Assembly: GCA_001986395.2 (NCBI GenBank)
Contig: MQVO02000038.1
Span: forward strand, 62,001-126,000
DNA: 64,000 bases
Direction: 5' to 3'
DNA from: Irpex lacteus
Lineage: Eukaryota; Basidiomycota; Agaricomycetes; Polyporales; Irpicaceae
The notes beneath the pieces were generated by a model that saw only the letters and a program-made list of their open reading frames with translations, did not search any database and was not told where the DNA came from. This document shows positions 21,581 through 33,496 of this stretch, piece after piece. Position numbers and translations under genes: made by a program. Each line of letters starts with the position of its first letter. The first letter of the stretch is position 1.

Positions 21581-23053
21581 GACTAATTTCGTCGAGTGAG
21601 AGATTGTATATGCGCACGGTATGCTGTTTTCCGCAATATTCGTGGAGCGTGTATGGTGAGTCAAGCCAAAAGTGATATGTAGACTGACATTATGACCGCC
21701 ATTCACAATGTTCTGTGTTCTCTGCTTCAGTTCATGTCGCTGCCAATGCCACGGGCGAAGCAACAAGCTGAAGGTGTCGATCACCTACAAGTCCTAATTA
21801 TTGCGAGTCATGGTGAGTCGGAGGAGTATTCAATATGGTGTGTGTGCCAACTGACGAACAAGAACCAATGGCAGGTGACTACGCAATGTGGACAGTGAGA
21901 TACAGTACCCACTTGTGGCCGACGTTGAAGGTTAGAGCACAAGAGGGAGGATGTGATGGGTAAATACCCATGACGTAGGGTGTTGTAACATACCGAAGGA
22001 GTTAGGTCTGCTCTGTCACACTGTCAAGGTGGTTCGCATGGTCTCATCGCTGCATCATGAGGATGCCCTCGAAGGAATGAGGAGGGGGTTAGGGGAATTG
22101 TTCACCACCCGTGGCAAACTACTGGTCACATATCTGGTGCTTCGGAAGAAACGATGGCGCGTCCTCTACTTGACTTCGCTCTATGCATTCTGAGCCTTGC
22201 CAGCGGTTTCGCCAATCACCATTGCCCGTATCTGACGCTCTTTTATGTAGTCCTCTTCTTTCTCTGTCTTGAGCGATGTACGGCCGGGTGAACTCACCGC
22301 TAGTAACAATGGATTCGTGGCGTAAGGTGAGTACTGCGCAGATACCCCTGTTGTTTATGTTGATATTCGCAGCGTGTCTCACGCAGGTTTCGCAACTCGG
22401 AGGCGTGCGAGATGCTATCATTATGCGGGCGCAAAGGATGGCATCGAAACACGTCGAGCCGACTGAGTCATACTATGATTCCCACTTCTCACTTCCCGTC
22501 GTCCAGTCTCCAACGACATACATATCCACGAATAGGGCTACTACTGCATAGAAGAAGCACAAGCAAGAGGTGCATGCGCTCGTTCGCCGAGAGAGGATAC
22601 TGTCCTGACGATCACGGAGAACAAGAATAAGACACAGTCTAAGACGTCTGTCTCGGACTTCTCCAGCGGTATGACTCCCTTATTCGATACCAACGCAAGC
22701 TGAGACTGTCTTTGATAACGCGGGTGTCATGCCAAAGACCAGTTACTGACTACTTCACGTTTTGTTCTTCATAAGACCATATCGAAATTGTCGGACAGTC
22801 GGACAGTGCTTTTAGAAGATCAGCTCGCTATCGCTACTCTAGCTCTACTGAATGCAATGGCCGTATGACACCCAAAGCCGGTACTACTATTTGTCCATTG
22901 TATTGAAACCCGAACTCATTCGCGAATTTCCTTGTAAGTAGGATAAACCGACTACAATTGTCCATGCGGGAGAAGTATGTTGCAATAAAGGACCACACAA
23001 CCGAGTCAGCGACGGACGACTTGGACAAGTGCCTAGGTGTACAGAAGTCGTGG
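21581..23053. other. accessory intergenic DNA
   Basis: No recognised gene. A short plus-strand frame at 22276-22551 starts with a hydrophobic stretch but has no identifiable family. The sequence 3' of NLR2 (22800-23053) shows nothing specific. Confidence 0.4.
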
Positions 23054-26000
23054 CTAAAAGAGTACATCGTCAGGCTCGTCAATGTTAACTTGGGAGAAGT
23101 CCAGTAGCAGCATTCGTCCCTCGTTCCAGAGCAGCAGCTTTTTCTCGTGCCAACGGCCAGGTCCCCGATATGCAGGAGGGATAAGGAAGAGTTTCTTGCC
23201 GTACTTGTTCACGATATATTCCCGATTCTTGGACACGAGGATAGGGATTTCGGGCCCAACACATTTGTGCTTATCGTAGCGCACTAAATGCGCCTCTGAG
23301 CTAATGGCATTGGATGGTGCGCTGGCTTTGGTTTTGACAAGTTCTGTCCACTCGAGCGTTTCACTGTAATCGGTGTCATGTTTCAATGATGTTGAGAACC
23401 GTCCTGTAGATTGATACTCTACAATGAGTGTGAACAGCGAGGGGTTTGTGTCTTGGCTGTCAGGTATTTGACTGTCAATGCGAAGTGGTCCGTTCCATGA
23501 AATGTTACCGCGGAGCCCTTCCCGTACCCTGGACCAGCCTGAGGTAGTATTAGCCTGGTCATGGACAGGTAGGATTCCCTTGCCAAGAAGCTTGAAGCAT
23601 GGAGGATCGGTTTCTACAAGCCAACAGTGTATGCCGTGGTCTCCACCCAAAGTGGAGTAAGTCAAGGAGAAGCCTAGTGGGTCATACGTGAAAGGATAGA
23701 GTGTGTAGTGTGGCGCCGCGGTGACCGAAATCTGTCCATACCCCAGGAAAGGCGTATCTGTGTACAAGAGCCGTTTTTGCTTCCAATCCCACAACTCCAG
23801 GACCCCTCGGTCATCGATGGAGAGGATATACCTACTATCAGAAAGGAAGGCAATATCGACGATATATCCTATGTCCCGCAATTCGTGACACTTGATTGCC
23901 TCAGGTTGACAGGCTGCAGGGCCGTCTGCGACAGTCCACACCGCGAAATTTTGCTCAGAATTTTTCGACCTCGAGACCGCGACTATGAAGCGACCATCGG
24001 GAGAGAAATGTGGAAAGCCGATGTCGCCAATGTAGATCTCATTACTGCCAACGGTGTGCATCGGACTTGCTGCCAGTGCTGATGTATCATATATTTTGAT
24101 TTTGAGAGGCCTCATTGGCAGCCTGGCCTGATTCTTCGAAATTGAAGCCATGAGTTGACCATTCGGCGAGAGGGCAACAGAGCGGAAATAGCGGTCGGGT
24201 TCCTGAGATTGGAGACGGATGACACTTGGCTTTGATCTCTGGGAGTCATAGGTCACATGAGGAATGAAAGATAGGCTATCAGCCCCATCTAAAAAAGCCA
24301 GCATTGAGCTGGCAGTTTTGCCAGACGTAGAGGCAAAAAAATAGTGTCTCCTGAAGCGTGCAGTACTCCCAAAGGCAGAAGGAATGTGCTCTACCGTAAA
24401 AGAGATGACTGCTTCCGCCGTTTCGATATTGTGAACTGTAATTCGATCTTCCGAGTGGGAGGCGAACCAACACCCGTCACCGGAGACAGTAATTCCGACG
24501 ACTTCAAGTTCTTGGTCGCCACCATCAAGGTCAACCCAGAAGACACTTAAGCATCGGTTAGGGTCTGCGACGATGTCCCGCATCTCGATTCGGCCGTATT
24601 GAAAGCCTACAAGGATCATATTCCTGTGGGTGGGTCCCGGAATCCAAGCGATCACACCCTCTCGACTGGCGCCGCTGAGCTGGAGCATTTGGTGGTGCTC
24701 GTGGTGCTCCTCCGCGTTTAAATCACTGGTGCTCCATAGGACGAGAAGTCCACTCTCGTCGATAGACACAAGTAGTGGGTTGTTCGTGGGACTAAAGGTT
24801 ATAGCACATATCGGGGCCCGGTGGACAGGCGGCAGGACAATTAGCTTGGTGCCGGTTGTAATGTCCCACAGAGCGATATGGTTTGTGGAATCGTGACGGT
24901 GTTCCCGAGCCCGTGACCTTGAGTCGGATTGGCCATGGGTCACTGCCAGAATTCGGTCATCGGCAGAGAATGAGAACCAAGGAAACCCGTCATAGCCCGA
25001 CAGTGGAGCCTCCAAATCAGAGCTAAATTCGGCCATACGTTCCCCTGTAGCTGCTCGAAAGATCCAAACAGTTGCATCTACCGCACTGGCAGCGGCAAGC
25101 ATAGTGCCATCGTGAGAGTACTCAAGCACATCAATCTGCCTGTTCGTGTGGATTGACCTGATCTCTGGGCTCCAAGTTTCATTGATACCAATCAGAGCCT
25201 TCGCCTCGCCCGCATGATCACGCAAGTAATGACCATTTGCGAAAACGGAGGCGCGCGGAGAGAACGGTAGGTCAAAGTGGTACATGCGGGCCACAGACTG
25301 CTGGATGGTGTCGAAGGCGTTTAGGACGAATCTTTGACCATCGGCAAGCGCGGTGAGAAGAGATTTGCATCTTGGGTCATTAAGCTAGTATTATGGTAGT
25401 GGTTTGAAAGAGTATTAATATAATATAGTATATAAAGCATATCCGCGAACTTACTGATGCAAGCCACGTATGAACACCGTTCAGCCCTTCAACGGCCCTT
25501 CGTAGTTCTAGGAGTATACCCAGGACCTCAAACCAGTGCAGGAGTTGCGCGTAGAGAAAGTTGGACAGCAGAGGCTCCAGCGCGTCGAAATGCCGGGCAC
25601 TCTCACGGTCATTATCCGCAAGGACGTGGATGGCCCAGTATCGACAGGAGTATCGCGTAGTTTCGTGAATACGATTGTCTCGTGATGCAGGTGAGAGCTC
25701 CTCATTCTTCGAATAACGAGGAAGGCCACATATGTTCTTCTTCAACTTCTCTTTCATAATTTGGAAACAGCGCTGTGCAACGGTAAAGTGGTAGTGATTG
25801 GGGTCGATGATAAATCGGGGATCTTTGCAGCGGGTGGAATCCGTAAGAAAATCCGTGAAAGATTTGTGGTAGGATTGAATTGGATCAGCAGCTTTATCAG
25901 GTACATAAAGCACCGATTGCAGGGCCAAGAGGATAGGCTTCACGTCACTGGCATCTACGAATACCTCGTCGGGTAGGAGTCCGGCTATTGTTTCCAGGCA

Positions 26001-28299
26001 AAGAGATTCGCGGGCGACAACAAGCAGCCCTAAAATATCCCGTGCATCAGCTATGTCTTCGTCCTTGGGGAATGCACCCTGCAAGATACGAAGGTATAGT
26101 GCATCGAGTTCTGCGTATGGCTTGGTTCGCTTCATACGTGCTCCGAGCGGATGAACGTCTGTGACGCCATGACCCTCTGGAGCTGGACATTTCAACGCAT
26201 CCGCTAGAATGTCAAGTCGAGTGCACGGGCTGCCGGGTGTGTTCTCTATATATTTGATGATAGTTGCTGCGAAGATGAACAGCCCAGCAGCACTGGTGGC
26301 AAGCGTCTCGACTTCGTCCTCTTGAGGCCAAACCACCGGGAAGGCAATCTCGCTACGAACTTGTTTCACCCTCGTTAACTCCACCTTCACAAACAACCTG
26401 AGGTCATTGTGTACCTCAGTGGAATCTATCTCGTGCATTAGCATCGGCCTGGTAACCTTTCCTAGTGCATCGGGGCGAAACCCTCTCTGTATACGAGGTT
26501 CAGGTCGACTAGTGATGAAGAACTTGAGCAACGGAATGTGATCGATGAAATCAGCAATGACGGATAGAATGATGGAGGTCGATTCAGAGTCTTCGCACTC
26601 GTCGAGGGCGTCCAAGACGATAATCGTCTGCATACTTGATGCAACAACCGGTCGGACTAGAAGCTCCTCCATCTGATTTCGGGGAAGCAAGTATCCAACG
26701 TCGAGGTTTTTCTTCAGTGCGTTGATGACGTCTCGTCTATAGTCCGACGATGCTGCATTAAGGGAGGTGGCTAATTGATAAGCAATGGTAGGAAAGATCA
26801 ATGCGCGGTTGCGCCTTTGTGTCGAGTTTCTAGAGCAGAAAAAACTTGCACCGAGCATTTGTTCCTGAAAGAGCCACTGAGCGAAGCTCTGAGCTATAGT
26901 CGATTTCCCGCTCCCGGCATGTCCATTCAGCCAATAGACCTGCTTCGTCCCGTTTAAAGCCCAATCCTTGAGGGTCGCTAGAACCTCCACGCGGGTCCCT
27001 GGTAAGCATCCCCGACGATCATGACCGCTGGCGGCATTGAACCCCGCATCCTTTGACCGAGGTAGTTTGTCCAGAATGTTGGTTTCATCTATACCAGGAT
27101 GAGCGTATATATCAGAACAACAGATGATAAGTTACCGTAGGTCTGGACAGAGATGTAGAGTCATTAGCGAGAAATAAAAGTTGAATTATGGGGATGTGCT
27201 CACGAGTTGCTGCAAGCTCATGTCCAGCATATGTTGTAACATGGATATCTACCCGACTATCAATATCTATAGAAACGAATAGATTTTAAGGGCGATCGCA
27301 CCTGATAGACCACTAGAGCCTGATCGACCTTCTTCACATATTCTTCAATTCGGGAGGTTATTTCGGATGCCGTAAGAGCGTTTATCAGCCAATTCTGATT
27401 CTTGATCGGTTCAAAAACCTTCTCTGCCTCCAAGAGCGTTCTGTAAGGGGGAAGTTTCAGCTAAGACACGCTGTGCTGAAGCTATGATACAAACTTCTCC
27501 AAACTCTGCTGGTGATGTTGCGCTTTCGCATTACTAGACATGGTGAGCGTGAGTTCCTGGATCTTCTTCATACGATCTTCAAGGGCTGTCATGCTATCGA
27601 CGTTTGCGTCATACTTCTACAGATAGCACGGCGATTGAGTGTGAAGCTGATTGCATAGACAGGACGACGTACTTCAGCCACACCCACGACGAACTCCAGA
27701 CACCCGACTACGATGGCTAAAGTGGGAACTGCCGTCGATGCAGCTTTCGCCGCCGCCAAGGTAGTCTTGCCAATGCTCTTGCCAATGCTCTTGACAGAAG
27801 CTTTCTGACCATCGCTCAAGGAGAAGTGACCTCTGGGCTTAGCGGGAGATTCCTGAACTGTCTCCTGGACGGAAGAGTTGACTTCAGGCGTCGGATCCTC
27901 TACAGAATCGACAACGCTGCCGAGCCCAAGCTCCGGGGTCGGTGCAATACTAACCGGTTGGCTAGGGTCAGGCACAGCCGTGAGCGCCACTCCGACAGGG
28001 CTATGGGATGTGGGTGCTTCAACCATTGCAGAGCCGGTGGGATCCCTGAGCTCAGCCGTCAAATTCGGGCCAGCACCGTCAGGCTCAAGCGTCGGATTCA
28101 GTGCAGCATTGACAGAACCATGTCGCACAGGCTCCGTATTTGTGCGGGATTCGTCGTGGCGACTAGGCTCGGAATCCGTCGTCGGCATAGGATCGATATG
28201 ACCTCTAAGCTCGGGTTCAAGCGTCTGTGGAGGTTCGATGGGACTGATATGCCCTCGTCCAGAGCAGCAAGGAAAGAGACGGCGCAGTCGTTTGGACAT
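23054..28299 (-). CDS. NACHT-WD40 NLR-type protein (NLR2)
   Basis: Paralogue of NLR1. Seven minus-strand exons close to 1634 aa: 28299-27673, 27616-27495, 27440-27302, 27248-27204, 27142-27136 (7 nt), 27088-25455, 25384-23054. Residues 1-209 are a Pro/Ser/Glu-rich extension absent from NLR1, followed by a KASVKSIGKSIGKTTLAAAK basic-amphipathic segment and a hydrophobic PTLAIVVGCLEFVVGVAE stretch. Then come helical exons, the NACHT domain (GHAGSGKS near 369, IIVLDALDEC, ITSRPEPRI) and a long WD-type beta-propeller region (FSHDG/FSADD/FSPDGRFIVAV repeats). Exon 4 is 45 nt and exon 5 is 7 nt in both paralogues, which fixes the difficult splice pattern. NLR2 keeps about 240 more C-terminal residues than NLR1. 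Confidence 0.88.
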
Positions 28300-28977
28300 A
28301 GTCGAATGATGAGCAATGTTTCTTCGCGATGGTGGTAAGCAGTAGTCGTGAACAATAGTGGTGGTGGGTGGTGGTAGTCGACTGGCAAGCGTGTGCGACA
28401 CGTTGAGAGAAAGACTTGTTTGGATTTCGCACGAGGAAGGTCCTGAGCAGGCTGAGCGGTTGATTCATAGATAGAGGTGACGCGCGACTCGGAGTTCCTA
28501 CGAATCCTAGTCGTGGAGATGAAGAAAATTCCATCGATAGGTTCTGCGAATAGGGTGAGCTGCCGTATATCCCTTTAAGGAAAACATTAACCAGACCAAA
28601 GAAAGTTTCATGTATGAGTACGATATCGACAGTTCTTGATAGGTCTTGACAGCGTCAAGTTTCTTGGGAACGCCCGCAGGAATTTCTGGAGCTACACAAT
28701 TAAACGGTTAAGCTCTAAGTTGATTAGAAGGGTGAGACATCCAGGTTACGTAGCACTTGATCCCGTGGAATTAATCCGCAGAGCGTATTCGAACACCGTT
28801 GGATTCCCTTTCTGTCTGTTCAAAGTATCTCAAAATGACGACAACAGTCCGCCGTTACAATGTCGAACACCGTAGCATTCCAATCATATAAATACAGACA
28901 TCGCGAGTTCCCGAAAGTTATCATACACTGTGCAGGTCGTCAGTCCACGAATCCCATTGCTATCATCGGGGAGGTAC
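28300..28977. other. intergenic
   Basis: Between the NLR2 start and the E2 stop codon. Possible NLR2 promoter; no gene supported. Confidence 0.4.
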
Positions 28978-29898
28978 TCACTCGTCATCTGTAGGCATCG
29001 TCGGGCACGGTGATGAGTAAATTCAGAGTTATATGCTCATGAGAGTACGCTACGTACCATGGAAAGCCCAACGTGTCTGGAGAGATACTCGTCAGCGAGG
29101 AGATGATGGAATGGGAATGAGGAGACTCACTCTTCGTGGATCGGCAGGTGCACGCGCGACGTAGCCGTCATTATCAGGCGGACTGCATATTACACTCAAT
29201 CAAAGGAAGTTAGTAGGAGAAATCGATTCTGCTCACCGTTCCTTCCTCTGTAAACAATGCTCAGCAAGAAGATGCTACGTCCTTACGGAAACGGACGTAC
29301 CTTGCACGAAGCCAACATACTTTGCAGCGTTATACAGACGGCACTGACGGTTAGGACTGGTGACCATTCGTTCGCGAGTATCGAGGCGCAGATCTACAAA
29401 TCGAGAAGGTTGACGCGATAAGTCGCGTTGTTCGCGTAGATGTACTGAAGATAGGAACGTACGTGGCCATTAGAGTATACATGCTATGGTAATCATTATG
29501 TTAATGAGACGTGGCGCAGAAAGGTAGTTATTCTGAACGTACAGGATGTTCTGGTGCATGGAACTGCTCGTTCACCACAAAGGTCACGGAAGGCGGTGAA
29601 ATGGGATACTGCCCATCGAAGCGAAACTCCAGCGCAAACTTATCACCCTACACATACCGCAAACATTACACGCGCAGATCATAAAGATCAAATACAACAT
29701 ACCTTGTACAAAGACTCTCCGAGGACCTCTATCGACAACACCCAGCTCTGGAAGTCGTCCCCCTTCAGGAGCTGAATACCTGTCGATCTCCGTGTTCACG
29801 TCCGTCTCGAGTCGAACAGGCCACATTTTGGACTCACCAGCGGGAGCACCGTCGTTCTTCAGCTCGAGAAGTTCCTTCTGCAGTCTTCGTGTCGACAT
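28978..29898 (-). CDS. UBE2W-like ubiquitin-conjugating enzyme E2
   Basis: Nine exons close to 149 aa: 29898-29838, 29779-29703, 29647-29543, 29483-29463 (21 nt), 29393-29301, 29247-29237 (11 nt), 29182-29131, 29076-29058, 28988-28978. The UBC fold is complete: MSTRRLQKELLELKNDG, DFQSWVLSIEVLGESLYKG, PSVTFV, HPHVYSNGHICASIL with catalytic Cys at residue 90, NEWSPVLTVSAVCITLQSML, and RPPDNDGYV. HICASIL plus the atypical short C-terminal region point to the UBE2W branch, whose animal members ubiquitinate protein N termini. Whether the fungal protein does so is inference. Two decayed fragments of this gene lie at 17.7 and 19.7 kb. Confidence 0.9.
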
Positions 29899-30392
29899 CC
29901 ACCCCCAAGTCGTGAGCAAGTAACAGAGACAGAAGACAAGTCTCCCAGGTCCCAGACAAGAGGCACTGCAGCCGGCGCCCATCTCCCTATCTCGATCTCT
30001 CGTGCACAAATACAACCAAACAACGCCCGTCTATAAAATTTGAGTCTGCTCGCGTCTCTTGCTTTTTCTTTACAATGTCATTTTCATCGTCTCCGCCTTA
30101 GAGTCACTTGCCTTTCGCTCCTTTGGACCTTGGAAGATGCAGGCGCTCGTGGGGACGCAGAGGAACTCGGTTTTTCGGGGCCTTGCGTTATCTTTTCGTT
30201 GACTGGCGTTGGTTTCTCTACCGCCGAGCAACGTGGTTTGGCAAGGGACAGCTCTTCAATGCATCTGTTCCATACTGTACGAGAATTCTAACCGTGAGTG
30301 AGTCAATAGCAATACATTCGTTGGATGCGTATTCTCTAGTACAAGCAAGCACTGTTACAATGGCCATTATACGAATAAATTAATTCTTCAAT
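29899..30392. other. intergenic
   Basis: Upstream of the E2 and downstream of HEM3 copy 1. Short plus-strand frames carry no recognised domain. Confidence 0.4.
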
Positions 30393-31586
30393 CTAAGCAG
30401 CGATGGCAGCCTCGATCTTCTCTTTCTCCTCCTCCGTCTTCGCCTCTCCAATCCTCTTCTCCCTATCCTGCGTGATGTAGTCCAGAATCGCCTTCGCGCC
30501 GGTGTCAATGAGGATCTTGGCCAACTTCGAGCCAATCGCCTCTGCATCCTCGACGCTGTTCACCTCTTCTTCGAGACTATGCTGCACATGCTCGGCACCC
30601 GTCAACGAAGTGACCCCGCCAGTAATCTTCAACGTCCCGGCCTTTCCTTCCTTCTCGATGAGCTCAGTGCTCACACCTACAGGCACGCTGCACCCGCCCT
30701 CCAGCACTCTCAAGCATGCACGCTCAGCAGCGCACCTCCACTCTGTCTGCCAATGCGTGATCGAGCGGCAAAACTCACGCGCCTCGGGGTCGTTTGTGCG
30801 GATTTCGATGGCGAGTGCGCCTTGACTGACTGCGTGGTACAGAGTGGGCGGGGAGATGTCTGAAGAGATGCGCGACTTCCATCCGAGACGCAAAAGTCCG
30901 GCTTTGGCGAGGATGATGGCGGTGAAGGGACTGTCTGGCGCGTCTAGTTTCGATATACGGGTATTCCTGCAGACAAATGGTTGCATAGCCGATGAGAATG
31001 CACGCTCTTGTGAGAACTTTGAAACGAGAATAAAATACATACAAGTTTCCTCGCTACACCGAGCACCACACGATACCCCCAGCTCGTGAGAGATTCCACA
31101 TACACAGGCAAAAACGAGACTCACCACGTCCCGGAAGACAAGCTTTGGGAACTTCCTCTTCAACTGTGCGACCCGTCTCACGCTACTCGTCCCCACCACA
31201 CTCCCATCCGGCAGATCCTCCAACGTCTTGTACGCCAGATCCTTCCTCACCACCAACGAATCCACTGGGTCCTCCCTCTCCAGCACCCCGGCGATCTCAC
31301 ATCCCGGCGGCAGCGTCGTCGGGACGTCCTTGTACGAATGCACTAGCATGTCCACGACACCCTCGATCAGAGCCACCTCGAGTTCCTTTGTCCATAGCGA
31401 TTTTCCGCCGAGGAGATAGAGGGCTTGGGATTGGTTGTGGTCGCCTCCGGTGGTCATGAAGGAGGTGGCGAAGGAGGCGGAGGGGAATTTGGATTGGAGG
31501 GCATCGCGGACGATGTTCGTCTGGATTTGTGCGAGCTCGGAGGAGCGTGAAGCCAGTGTGAATGTACGTGGCGTACTTGAAGTCAT
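30393..31586 (-). CDS. HEM3: hydroxymethylbilane synthase (porphobilinogen deaminase), copy 1
   Basis: Third step of heme synthesis: condenses four porphobilinogen molecules into hydroxymethylbilane, in the cytosol. Exons 31586-31125, 31053-31043 (11 nt), 30966-30393 close to 348 aa. Joined exons read [22 protein letters not shown]. Motifs: [47 protein letters not shown] (catalytic Asp), [20 protein letters not shown], and EGGCSVPVG, where Cys (about 250) carries the dipyrromethane cofactor. Length matches the family. The unspliced frame stays open through both introns. Tandem with copy 2 in the same orientation. Confidence 0.93.
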   Translation of the reverse strand: MTSSTPRTFTLASRSSELAQIQTNIVRDALQSKFPSASFATSFMTTGGDHNQSQALYLLGGKSLWTKELEVALIEGVVDMLVHSYKDVPTTLPPGCEIAGVLEREDPVDSLVVRKDLAYKTLEDLPDGSVVGTSSVRRVAQLKRKFPKLVFRDVVSLVFACVCGISHELGVSCGARCSEETCMYFILVSKFSQERAFSSAMQPFVCRNTRISKLDAPDSPFTAIILAKAGLLRLGWKSRISSDISPPTLYHAVSQGALAIEIRTNDPEAREFCRSITHWQTEWRCAAERACLRVLEGGCSVPVGVSTELIEKEGKAGTLKITGGVTSLTGAEHVQHSLEEEVNSVEDAEAIGSKLAKILIDTGAKAILDYITQDREKRIGEAKTEEEKEKIEAAIAA

Positions 31587-32003
31587 TGTAGAAAGGAGCA
31601 GAGAGTGAGGTGGGAGTGAAGGAGGGCGAAGGGACTAAGAGAAGGGAAATTATAAGACTGAGGACATGCAGACTTCGATCATGATGAGTGCAGGGTAGAT
31701 CATCTAGGCGCTCGAGCTCTTGGCCTCTGGTACTCACGAAACCACTTTACTACTCACGCAACGTCCACTCAAGAAGGGACTATATGTCATTCGCGCGAGG
31801 AATGAATATGGCGTGAGAAGCCACGAAATTCTTGGTATACTTATTTGCAGTGTGAATGGACGAGCATTTGGATAATGCAGAATACCGTGCCTGCCCACTG
31901 GGTACTCTGATGGAAACAGTACCCTACTCATGTTGCGTAGCATAAGAAATCACCCCTGTAAGGACAATGTTGTACGAATACCATATCCATGAGGTTCCCC
32001 GAG
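31587..32003. other. spacer between the tandem HEM3 genes
   Basis: Promoter side of copy 1 and 3' side of copy 2. No gene recognised. Confidence 0.45.
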
Positions 32004-33156
32004 CTAAGCAGCAATAGCAGCCTCCACCCTCTGCTTCTCCTCCGCCGTCTTAGCCTCACCAATCCGCTTGTCCCTATCCTGCGTGAGATCCTCCAAAATA
32101 GCCTTCGCACCCGTATCAATAAGTATCCTCGCAAGCTTCGCACCAACAGCCTCAGCATCCTCCACACTCCTCACCTCCTCCTCCAAGCTATGCTGAACAT
32201 GCTCAGCCCCCGTCAACGAAGTCACACACCCCGTAATTTTCAACACGATAGCTGCTCCCTCTCCCTTTTCGACGATCTCAGTGTGTGTGCCAACGGGCAC
32301 ACTACACCCTCCCTCCAGCACCCTCAAACATGCCCTCTCAGCCGCACACCGCCACTCCGTCTGCCAATGCGTGAGCGCACGGCAGAACCTCCGCGCCTCG
32401 TCGTCGTTGGCGCGGATCTCGATGGCCAGAGCTGCTTGGCTGACGGCGTAGTAGAGTGTAGGTGGGGGAAGGTCTGAGGAGATGCGGGCGTCGAGACCGA
32501 GACGGACGAGTCCGGCTTTGGCGAGGACGATGGCGGTGAAGGGGCTGTCTGGTGCGTCGAGTTTCGCTATGCGCGTGTCGCTGTCGGACATGATCAACTA
32601 ATGGGGAGGTGCCAGAGGAGGAGTATCACGTACACATTTCCTCGCTACCATGTGAAATTAGTGGTATACGTAGACGATACGAGGGAGAACTCACCACATC
32701 CCGAAAAGCAAGCTTCGGAAACCGTCGTTTCAACTGCGCGACTCTTCTCACGCTACTCGTCCCAACCACACTTCCGTCCGGTAGCTCCTCCAACGTCTTA
32801 TATTCTAGCCCCTTCTTCACAACCAACGCATCCACCGGGTCCTCCCTCTCCAGCACCCCAGCAATTTCCAACCCCTCAGGAAGCGTCGTCGGGACGTCTT
32901 TGTAGCAATGCACGAGCATGTCCACGGCCCCTTCGACCAGTGCGACTTCGAGGTCTTTCGTCCATAACGACTTCCCTCCGATGAGGTATAATGCCTGCGA
33001 TTGATTTCGGTCGCCATCGGTGGTTATGAAGGAAGTGGAGAAGGAGGTAGAGGGGAATTGTTTTTGGAGTGTGTCGCAGACGGCGTGAGTTTGCACTTTT
33101 GCGAGGTCGGACCCGCGGGAGGCGAGCGTGAATGTGCGTGAGGTGCTTGCTGCCAT
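32004..33156 (-). CDS. HEM3: hydroxymethylbilane synthase, copy 2
   Basis: Exons 33156-32695, 32644-32634 (11 nt), 32580-32004 close to 349 aa, with intron positions identical to copy 1 and exon 1 exactly 462 nt in both. The motifs are kept: [69 protein letters not shown] and EGGCSVPVG with the cofactor Cys. One difference at the active-site loop is VHCYKD instead of VHSYKD. There is no frameshift or stop, so both copies look translatable. Which one is the main enzyme cannot be told from sequence. Confidence 0.92.
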
Positions 33157-33496
33157 GGTGGTGGTCGTGATGATGGATACAGCCGGCGAGGAAGTGAAGG
33201 GAGGCCTCGGAGGAAAGTAGGAATGAGAGCGGGAAGCAATATCCGATCGTAATCAGGGATGCATATGAGCTGATCTTATAAGCGCGGTGCCGTCGATGCC
33301 GTTGGTCAGCATGAGCGGGAGTCTGAGCCTGCTTACCAGTGTTCAGGACGATCATCCGGGAGCGTGCAGCTGCGTGAGAGGGGGTAGGATGATAGATTCC
33401 GGATATAATGCAATCGATATTATACAGACATATACTGTGCCATACTAGATGCGTCTCGAGACATGAGGGGCCGTCTGCGCTATAACAGGATCAAAC
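33157..33496. other. intergenic
   Basis: Between NFU1 and HEM3 copy 2; probable promoter of HEM3 copy 2. Nothing else seen. Confidence 0.4.

Noticed and set aside
31043..31125. Intron-free 397-codon HEM3 frame
   Set aside because: The unspliced frame inserts about 48 residues lacking in copy 2 and in the family; both copies have proper GT-AG introns and an 11-nt exon there.
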